Shown: one piece after another, positions 1-6,700 of the stretch
Numbering within the stretch: the first letter of the stretch is position 1
Layout: every line of letters starts with the position of its first letter
From: JBEHWX01 sp048498995
GTDB taxonomy: Bacteria; Bacteroidota; Ignavibacteria; OLB7
Assembly: GCA_048498995.1 (NCBI GenBank)
Contig: JBEHWX010000066.1
Span: forward strand, 1 to 32,922
Direction of reading: 5' to 3'
Length of the DNA: 32,922 bases
The notes under the pieces: generated by a model
Seen by the model: the letters and a program-made list of their open reading frames with translations, nothing else
What the model was told of the DNA's origin: nothing
Databases searched by the model: none
Program-made: the position numbers and the translations under genes

Positions 1-112
1 GCGACATCGGGGCGCGGCGACATCGGGGCGCGGCGACATCGGGGCGCGGCGACATCGGGGCGCGGCGACATCGGGGCGCGGCGACATCGGGGCGCGGCGA
101 CATCGGGGCGCG
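1..112. repeat. 16-bp tandem array, 7 perfect copies
   Basis: Seven identical copies of GCGACATCGGGGCGCG run from the first base of the window to 112, so the true array extends upstream by an unknown length. There is no spacer diversity, so it is not CRISPR. It lies just beyond the terminator of the minus-strand GIY-YIG gene. Its ATCGGGG core also occurs, on the opposite strand, in the array at the other end of the window. Confidence 0.95.
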
Positions 113-121
113 GCGGGGGGC

Positions 122-160
122 AAAAACAACGCCGTCCCACCTGGACCGGCGGGACGGCGT
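122..160 (-). terminator. Rho-independent terminator of the GIY-YIG gene
   Basis: A perfect 10-bp stem (129-138 pairs with 151-160) with a 12-nt loop is followed on the minus strand by TTGTTTTTG. It sits about 25 bp downstream of the GIY-YIG stop codon. This is a textbook stem plus U-tract and the clearest terminator in the window. Confidence 0.85.
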
Positions 161-185
161 CGACTACGTCTCTGGGGAGATTTGC

Positions 186-455
186 TTACGATGCCCGATC
201 GCGCGAGGGAAGCGAATAGATGATCCGGATCTTCTCGTCGACGCCATCGAGGCTCTTGAGGTATCGCTCCCGCCGACGGGCGGATTCGATGTTGTCCATC
301 ACCTCAACGTACACGCACTCCCACGGATTGCCGGAGCGATAGGCACGCGAGGAAAAACTGTTGTGACGCGCGATCCGCTGATGGAGATCATTCGTAGAGC
401 CGATCAGGTGCTGGCCTGTAACGGGGCTACGAAGGACATAAACATATGAGGCCAT
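186..455 (-). CDS. Small GIY-YIG domain endonuclease-like protein
   Basis: This 89-residue protein is a stand-alone GIY-YIG domain of the UvrC/SLX1-like superfamily. The first motif is YVYVL (4-8) and the second is LIGST (17-21), where the usual Tyr of YIG is Leu. Arg27 and His31 match the conserved helix. The helix ARRRERYLKS carries Glu63, the expected metal-binding glutamate. Length is normal for the single-domain family. The start is set by AGGGAG 8-9 bases upstream of the ATG and by YVYVL falling directly after the initiator. The gene stands alone, ends at a strong terminator and has no DNA-repair neighbour. Such proteins are common in Bacteroidota-related genomes and most have no proven substrate. 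Family assignment is firm; nuclease activity is inferred. Confidence 0.85.
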   Translation of the reverse strand: MASYVYVLRSPVTGQHLIGSTNDLHQRIARHNSFSSRAYRSGNPWECVYVEVMDNIESARRRERYLKSLDGVDEKIRIIYSLPSRDRAS

Positions 456-904
456 AATTCGGATCTCCCTGAGAACAAGTTGAGCGTGATCGATTTCAAC
501 AAATCATCTGCGTGCGTGCCGGCTGCGGACCTTCTCCCTCCCGAGGGCGGGTTCCCCGCGTCGGACAACTCCGACGCTCCGCGCCGAGGAGATCGAATCA
601 GACGGACACGACAACAGCTACATCAAGAAAGACAAACGATGGGCCATCTCAATCGTTGGTCGAACCCCTTCCGATAGACCCTGAATCGGTCGGAAACCAA
701 CGATTATGACGAAATCTTCATAATCTGAGAGATTTCGAAGATTTCCATTTGCAGGGTGCCGTTGCAATCGGTGACCGATCGACACATTGGCACGCATAAA
801 GAACTGGGCGAACCGAGGGGGGGAAGATGACGTGGTCGAACACCAGAGAGCCAAACCATAGAGACTGGTGAGGTTCGGCTCGAACTGCGGCTGTGCTCTC
901 GAAG
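456..904. other. Intergenic region with several inverted repeats
   Basis: I see no convincing gene in these 449 bp; the short open frames lack domains. There are several inverted repeats. A hairpin at 558-577 has an 8-bp stem and a CAAC loop. A larger structure has arms 651-660 (AATCGTTGGT) and 696-705, with an inner pair 669-674/690-695, giving a 16-bp stem with an 8-nt bulge on one side. Two further AT-rich inverted repeats are TTATGA/TCATAA (704-709/718-723) and GAAATCTT/AAGATTTC (711-718/738-745). No U-tract follows them, so they are not simple terminators. The region lies between the 5' end of the GIY-YIG gene and the 3' end of the tRNA. Confidence 0.5.
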
Positions 905-976
905 AGCGGGAGACGGGGATCGAACCCGCGACGTCAAGCTTGGGAAGCTTGCATTCTACCGCTGAATTACTCCCGC
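905..976 (-). tRNA. tRNA-Gly (anticodon CCC)
   Basis: The minus strand folds into a full cloverleaf. The acceptor stem is GCGGGAG/CTCCCGC, the D stem AUUC/GAAU, and the anticodon stem CAAGC/GCUUG around the loop UUCCCAA (anticodon CCC). The T arm is GCGGG-UUCGAUC-CCCGU with one G-U pair. The variable loop is 5 nt and the discriminator base is U, as in bacterial glycine tRNAs. The 3' CCA is not encoded. A CCC isoacceptor for GGG codons suits a GC-rich genome. Confidence 0.95.
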
Positions 977-1011
977 GATTGCGCTCACTCGTTGCTTGAG
1001 AGAGCGGGCGC

Positions 1012-1041
1012 AATGTAACTCGCACGAACATCTTACCGCAA
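1012..1041 (-). promoter_or_regulatory. Probable promoter of tRNA-Gly
   Basis: On the minus strand TTGCGG (1041-1036) and TACATT (1017-1012) are separated by 18 bp, about 35 bp ahead of the tRNA 5' end. An A/T-rich stretch lies directly upstream of the -35, as expected for an UP-like element. The boxes match the sigma-70 consensus only in part. Confidence 0.45.
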
Positions 1042-1119
1042 GGGCGCAAACGAAAAAAGTTGCTACCCATCCCCCGATTCCATCCCCCTGATTTCGCCGG
1101 TTTCGCGTATGTTCCCTCC

Positions 1120-2517
1120 ATGACCATTGAATTCCTCGGAGCCGCGCGAACCGTCACCGGCTCCATGCACATGGTGACCACCGAGCGGGGCAACCGCATC
1201 CTCCTCGACTGCGGCCTGTTCCAGGGCCGACGCGAAGAAGCGCGGCGCATCAACAGTCACCTCCCCTTCGACCCTCGCGAGATCGATGCCGTCGTGGTCT
1301 CCCACGCGCACATCGATCACATCGGCAACCTCCCTTCCCTCGTCTCCGAGCGCTACAAGGGAGCCTTCCGCGGCGATGTCTTCGCCACCCACGCCACGCG
1401 CGACCTCTGCTCGATCTCCCTGCCGGACGCCGCGCGCATCCAGCAGGCCGACGCCGATTACCTCCGGCGCCATCACAAGCAGTTCGTCCAGCCGATCTAC
1501 ACGACCGATGACGCCTTCGATATCGTCGAGCGCTTCGCCTCCTTCCCCTATCACAAGGAGTTCGCGGTCACCGACGACGTCACCTGCACCTTCTACGACG
1601 CCGGGCATATCCTCGGAAGCGCGCTGGTGGTGCTCACGATCAAGGAGCGCGGCGGCGACGTCCGGCTCTGCTTCACCGGCGATCTCGGGCGCCCGCACCG
1701 CCCCATCCTCCGCGATCCGGAGCCGGTCGGCGACGTGGATTACCTGATCTCCGAGAGCACCTACGGCGGACGCCGCCACGAGGATTACGTCGACCTGCAG
1801 CAGAAGCTCAAGGAGATGATCGAGCTGGCGCAGGAGCGCGGCGGCAAGCTGCTGATCCCCGCCTTCGCCATCGAGCGGACGCAGGACATCATCTACCTGT
1901 TGAACGACCTGTTCGAGAAGGGGGAGCTCCCCCGCATCCCGATCTTCGTCGACTCTCCCCTGGCGACCAACGCCACCGATATCTACCGCTGCCATCCGGA
2001 GTGCTTCAACGCCGAGGTGGCCACGCTGCTGCAGACCGATCCCGACCCGTTCGGCTTCTCCACGCTCCGCTACGTGCAGTCGGTGAGCGAGTCGAAGGCG
2101 CTGAACGACCGCCCCGGCCCGGCGGTGATCATCGCCGCCTCCGGCATGATGGAGGCCGGCCGCATCCTGCACCACCTGATGCATGGCATCGAGGACGAGC
2201 GGAACATCATCCTCGTGGTGGGCTATCAGGCGGAGCACACGCTCGGACGCAGGATCGTGGAGCGCCAGGAGGAAGTGAACATCATGGGCTCGCGCTTCAA
2301 GCTGAAGGCGGACGTGAAGGTGATCAACGGACTGTCGGCCCACGCGGACCATCAGGAGCTGGTGAGCTATATCGGCGGCTTCAGCCGCGAGCGGATGAAG
2401 CGGATCTTCCTGGTCCACGGCGAGCAGGCGGGCGCCGAGGCACTCAGGACGAGCCTGGGGGAGATCGGCTTCGCGGACGTCCGGATCCCGGAGCGGGGGG
2501 AGAAGGTCGAGCTGTGA
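1120..2517 (+). CDS. Metallo-beta-lactamase/beta-CASP family ribonuclease
   Basis: This 465-residue protein belongs to the MBL-fold beta-CASP RNA-processing family related to CPSF73/Ysh1. The zinc motif HAHIDH is at 62-67, preceded by the N-terminal strand and the FLGAARTVTGS segment typical of the family. Later come FTGDLG, the beta-CASP region with LLIPAFAIER and VDSPLA, ASGMMEAGR, and the C-terminal RMMBL segment with LSAHADHQEL. All expected metal ligands seem present. The likely role is endo- or exonucleolytic RNA cleavage in the cytoplasm. I chose the ATG at 1120 because MTIEFLGA matches the family N terminus; the open frame reaches 20 codons further upstream into unlikely sequence. The stop overlaps the start of the NUDIX gene by 4 bp, implying translational coupling. 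No clear Shine-Dalgarno precedes the chosen ATG. Confidence 0.93.
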   Translation: MTIEFLGAARTVTGSMHMVTTERGNRILLDCGLFQGRREEARRINSHLPFDPREIDAVVVSHAHIDHIGNLPSLVSERYKGAFRGDVFATHATRDLCSISLPDAARIQQADADYLRRHHKQFVQPIYTTDDAFDIVERFASFPYHKEFAVTDDVTCTFYDAGHILGSALVVLTIKERGGDVRLCFTGDLGRPHRPILRDPEPVGDVDYLISESTYGGRRHEDYVDLQQKLKEMIELAQERGGKLLIPAFAIERTQDIIYLLNDLFEKGELPRIPIFVDSPLATNATDIYRCHPECFNAEVATLLQTDPDPFGFSTLRYVQSVSESKALNDRPGPAVIIAASGMMEAGRILHHLMHGIEDERNIILVVGYQAEHTLGRRIVERQEEVNIMGSRFKLKADVKVINGLSAHADHQELVSYIGGFSRERMKRIFLVHGEQAGAEALRTSLGEIGFADVRIPERGEKVEL

Positions 2518-2924
2518 GCGGATCGATTCACGTGGCGGTGGCGCTCGTCAGGCGCCAGGGACGAATCCTCCTCTGCCAGCGCGCGGCAACCGCCAAGTAC
2601 CCGCTCAAGTGGGAATTCCCCGGCGGCAAGGTGGAGCCGGGGGAAACCGCCATCCAGGCGCTGGAGCGGGAGCTGCACGAGGAGCTTTCCATCCGCGCCA
2701 CCGCCGGTGAGCTCTTCCATCGCCAGACCTCGGAGTACTCCGACCACGGGATCTTCGCCGTCGACTATTTCTTCGTCGATCGCTGGGAAGGCGAGCCCCG
2801 GAACAACGTCTTCGCCGATCTCCGCTGGGTCGATCCGGAGGATATTCTCTCCTTCGATATCCTGGAGGGAAACCGGGATATCTCCCTCCGACTCGCCGCC
2901 GCGTACCGGAACGAGCCTCGCTGA
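2514..2924 (+). CDS. NUDIX hydrolase, MutT-type (8-oxo-dGTP diphosphatase-like)
   Basis: This 136-residue protein has a complete Nudix box at about 38-60 (G38, E44, R52-E53-L54, E56-E57), matching GX5EX7REUXEEXGU. The N-terminal AVALVRRQGRILLCQR and WEFPGGKVEPGE segments are characteristic of the MutT/8-oxo-dGTPase subgroup, which hydrolyses oxidised nucleoside triphosphates to monophosphates. Substrate specificity is inferred from this similarity. Translation probably begins at the GTG at 2514, whose GTGA overlaps the stop codon of the RNase gene. That gives the exact N terminus expected for the family. The two genes form a nucleic-acid quality-control pair. About 250 bp without a gene follows. 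Confidence 0.88.
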   Translation: MSGSIHVAVALVRRQGRILLCQRAATAKYPLKWEFPGGKVEPGETAIQALERELHEELSIRATAGELFHRQTSEYSDHGIFAVDYFFVDRWEGEPRNNVFADLRWVDPEDILSFDILEGNRDISLRLAAAYRNEPR

Positions 2925-3063
2925 TTCTCCCGCCACACGCCCCTCCCTCCCTTCATCCCGACGCTCCGTAACACCGGCGCGCTCCCGACGTTCAACCACC
3001 AACGCGACGATGACGTCTCATTTTGCAGATGATCGCGGTCCGGAGAGGATATTGGCCAGGTAG

Positions 3064-3093
3064 TTGCTTTGGTGATCCTGGATGTCGTATAGT
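3064..3093 (+). promoter_or_regulatory. Sigma-70-like promoter of the small membrane protein
   Basis: TTGCTT (3064-3069) and TATAGT (3088-3093) are separated by 18 bp, close to consensus and in an AT-richer patch. The start site would be near 3100, giving a leader of about 75 nt before the gene at 3177. The rest of 2925-3176 holds nothing else I recognise. Confidence 0.5.
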
Positions 3094-3176
3094 CCGACAG
3101 AGCCCGTCACCGACGACATGGGACGAACTAGACTGATTCTCTCTCGGGACCGATACGTAAGGACCGGAGGTGGGCC

Positions 3177-3524
3177 ATGAAACGACACTTGATATACTAC
3201 TGGATCCTTCTGGGCACGGTCGGGTGTGCTGTCGCCATGATCGCGTCCGGCATCGTGAAGAAGGATGAGAAACGCTATGTGAGGATGGACAACGCGGTCC
3301 ATCAGGTGCTGACCGGCATTCCGACCGAGCAGACGCTCGTCGATTTCTGCTACAGGCTCCGGACGGTTCGCGGCGTGACCGGCGTGAGCTATCGTGACTA
3401 CACGCTCACCGAAAAGAAGGCCGTCGTCACCGTGTTCTACGATCCGCGGGAGACGAGTGCCCGCCAGGTGAGAATCCTCATGTCCTATCCCTACATTCTC
3501 TGGCAGAAGCCGCTGGCGTCGTAA
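3177..3524 (+). CDS. Small membrane-anchored protein with an HMA-like domain
   Basis: This is a 115-residue protein of unknown function. Residues 5-26 (YYWILLGTVGCAVAMIASGI) form one hydrophobic segment, a membrane anchor or uncleaved signal. The rest resembles the beta-alpha-beta-beta-alpha-beta fold of heavy-metal-associated domains. The segment TLVDFCYRLRTVRGVTGVSY is followed by a strand AVVTVFYDP and ETSARQVRILM, the usual helix-GV-V-strand-YDP-helix order. The CxxC metal motif that normally precedes the first helix is absent; IPTEQT stands there. It is therefore unlikely to bind metal in the standard way. A strong GGAGGTG Shine-Dalgarno at 3166-3172 fixes the start. The gene is monocistronic, with its own promoter and a terminator-like hairpin between it and the convergent peptidase gene. 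The fold assignment is by eye. Confidence 0.75.
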   Translation: MKRHLIYYWILLGTVGCAVAMIASGIVKKDEKRYVRMDNAVHQVLTGIPTEQTLVDFCYRLRTVRGVTGVSYRDYTLTEKKAVVTVFYDPRETSARQVRILMSYPYILWQKPLAS

Positions 3525-3596
3525 GACCCGCCGCCTCCCCAACATCCCCCTCGGGCCCGCGCCCGTGGCCTCGGATCGGGGAGGCATCGAAGATGA

Positions 3597-3643
3597 AACG
3601 GCCGCGATTCCGCTCCCCACCGGGAGTCGAGATCGCGGCCGTT
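3597..3643. terminator. Hairpin between convergent genes, likely bidirectional terminator
   Basis: A perfect 12-bp stem AACGGCCGCGAT (3597-3608) pairs with 3632-3643. A nested CTCCC/GGGAG pair (3613-3617/3622-3626) lies in the loop. Short T-containing stretches follow on both strands (TTCCGTTTC on plus, TTCATCTTC on minus). It lies between the 3' ends of the small membrane protein gene and the C25 peptidase gene. Confidence 0.6.
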
Positions 3644-3722
3644 CCGTTTCGCGGCCGGTCCGTTTCGCGGCCCAGATATCCGCCACGCTGGGCGATGTCC
3701 TCCCATCGGCTCGTGGCGCGGC

Positions 3723-6700
3723 TCAGCGCATCACCACGATCTTCTCGATCACCTGATCCTTCGACTCGCCGTTCTCCACCGTCACGCGGTAGAGGTAGAC
3801 GCCGTTGGCCAGACGATCGCCGTCGGCGTCGAGGCCGTCCCAGTCGATCTTGTTGAAGCCGACGTGGAGGTCGACCGCGGTGAGCGGGATCGCCTTGATC
3901 TTCCGTCCGGCCACGGTGAAGATCGCGATCTCCCCACCCACCGGCGGCGCGGCGCCGGAGACCATGAAGGTGAAGGTGGTCCGCTCCTGGAAAGGATTCG
4001 GAACATTGACCACTTCCCTGACATGAAGATCCCGCTCGACATAGAAGCGGATGAACTCGGTCGTGTCGCCGTTGCCGGTGGCATCCACCGTGAACAGGCG
4101 GATGTCGTGCGGACCGTCGGAGAGCGCGTGCTGCGGGCGGTAGTAGAACGTGCCCCGCTGCTCCCCTTTCCCTCCCGGCTTGAAGCTCGCGCCGGGCGAG
4201 CTGGCCGTGATGAAGTCGTTGTCCAGGATCATCGTCACCGTGGAGGTGTCCGACAGCTTGAGCTGCGAGTTGTCGAACACCCGCACCTCGATCAGCGGCT
4301 CGGGGTTCACGTAATCCCCCTCCATCAGGCGGTTGCCGTCGGCGTAGATCGTGATAGACGGGGTCACCTTGTCGCCGCCGACGCGGAGTGTATCGACCAC
4401 GCGGTTGTTCTGACGGTAGAGCTCGCCGGGAACGTCGTTCGGGTTGACCACGAAGGCGAAGGAGCGCTTCCCCTGGTAGCGATCGGTCGAGATATCGAGC
4501 GTCTCCCGCGTCGAATCGAGCGGGGCCAGCGGACGGAGCTTCAGCTCCTGGACCGGCGGGGCCTGGTTCTCGTCGTTGAGCAGCACCTGCAGCAGCGTGC
4601 TGTCGGCGGCGAAGCGGCCGCTCAGGTTCACGATCGTCGCGTGGAACAGGCCGGGATCACCCTGGAGCACGGAGTCCCGCTCGAAGCCGATGCTCGATGG
4701 AACGATCGCCAGCTCCGGCGAGGGATCGAAATCCACGTACGCCGAGCGGAGACGCGAAAGGGTGTCGTTCGGGAAGTTGAGTCGCATCTCCAGTTGCGGA
4801 TACTTCGCGGCGTCGACACTCCGGAGATCGACGGTATCGAGCGTGGCAACGCTCAGGAGCGAGTCGCGCACGCCGTCGCGGCGGATGCCGAACGCGGTGA
4901 CCGTCACCGGCGCGCTTTGCGAGATATCGAGATGGAGCGCCCGCCATGCGCGCGCCGGCCCGACGCTCGGAAGCGTGAGGCGCCCGGCGGTTGCCGAGAC
5001 ATCCATCGGGTAGACGAGCGAATCGAGGAACGGCGGCTTCCGGCCGAGCGCCACGAGCGAATCGGTCTTCAGCCAGAGCTCGCGTCGGAAGCTGGCCGGG
5101 ACGTTCTTTCCGCCGATCAGGATGTAGGTATCGTCCTCGGCGATCGAGTCCATCGCGGTCGAGCCGAGGCTGGTGAGCGCCGCCTTGACGAGCGTGTCGA
5201 GCGAGTCGGCCGCATCTCCGCGGAAGAAGCCCCACGTGGCGTAGCGCGCCGCGAGCATCACGATCTGGCCATCCTTGATCGAATCCCGGACGTAGTCGAG
5301 GAAGCGCCGCTGGTCCGGGCCGCGCGTGAACCAGGCGAACTCGCTCGCCGAGAGCACCTCGCCGGTGGCCGGATCGACCAGGATCAGGTTCATGCCGGGA
5401 TAGTTGCCCGAGCGGACGCTCGCGTCGTTCCGGGTGAACACCACCGGGAGCTCGGTGCCGTTCTGTCCGACCGACTTGATCTTGAACTCGACCTTGCGGC
5501 GTCCCGGACCGATGCCGGCATCCCTGTTGGCCAGGTTGACGTTGTCGGCATAGGTCATCTGCGCCGGTCCGCCGATGGCGTATTCCTCGCCGCCGGGAGG
5601 ATCGACGGTGAAGCTCTCGACCAGCGGGAAGAGCTTCGCCACGTCGGGATCGCCGGTGGTCGCGATGGCACGCCAGAAGAACCGGCGCGCCGAGCGCAGC
5701 TCCTGCGGGATCGAGAAGGTCCAGGCCGTGGTCAGCTCGCCGAGCCGCATCTGGCCGGTGGTCGCGTTGCCGAAGCGGGCCGGTGAATCGAACCGATCGG
5801 TGGTATCGACCACGATATCGGCTCCGGGGCCGCTCGGCGGATTCAGCAGGCGGATCTGGATGTTGTCGTAGCCGATCACGCGGCCGAACGGACGCGGCTC
5901 GAGCACGAGCGGCTGGTTGCCGCGGATCGGGACGTTCGTGGAGATCACGTTGTCCGGCAGATAGGTCTCGGTCACCTGGCGGAGCGGATCGGCCTCGATC
6001 CTCACCACGTATTCCCCCGGCTGCTGACCGATCGGCAGCTCGAACAGGAGCGGCGCCGAGCGTCCGAGCCGGTTGACCACCACCGTGTCGCGGACCTCGT
6101 TCCCCTTCCGGTCGATGATGGTGGCGATGACGGAAATGGCCGTGTCGGTGGTCGCCTGGTCGATCGGCACGCCGTAGTTCCAGAGCCGGGCATTCACGGT
6201 GATCGTGGAGTCGCCGAGCTCCGGGGTCTTGCCGTCCTTGTTGGTGACCGAGAGATCCTTCACGTCGAGCGCCAGCTCCGGCGTGTTCCGCACGGCGATC
6301 GCCATCGACGGATCGCCGATCAGGTTGTAGGCGAGCGCGGCGTTCCTGCGCTGGAAGCTCGGAAGCGTCATCGCCCAGACATCACGGTAGGGACCGAACA
6401 CCGATTCCTTGGCCAGGCTCAGGATCTCGCCGATCCGGCGCTTCCGCTCGACGGTGATCTGGCGGTAATACTCGGTGCGGAACTCACGGTCCAGGCCGAT
6501 ATAGGAGAAGCTGGTGCCGCCGATGGCGCCGATGGCTCCCTTGCCGGGGGCGAAGACGAAGCGCTCGTTCCTGACCGGCACATCGGATTCGCCGTAGGCC
6601 CCGGTCTGGCAGGAGAAGGTGGCAAGCACGAAGTACTTCCCCTCGTTGTCGAAATCTCCCGGGAAGCCGTAGTTGAGCTCCACCACGTTCCCCGAGCCAT

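Noticed and set aside
1..112. CRISPR array
   Set aside because: Units are contiguous 16-mers with no unique spacers; the same holds for the 18-bp array at 32772-32922. No cas genes are present.
480..709. Two overlapping 65-codon plus-strand frames upstream of the tRNA
   Set aside because: They overlap each other and a set of inverted repeats and show no domain, and no good start or ribosome site.
3177..3524. Copper chaperone (HMA metal-binding) function for the small membrane protein
   Set aside because: The CxxC ligand pair required for metal binding is absent.
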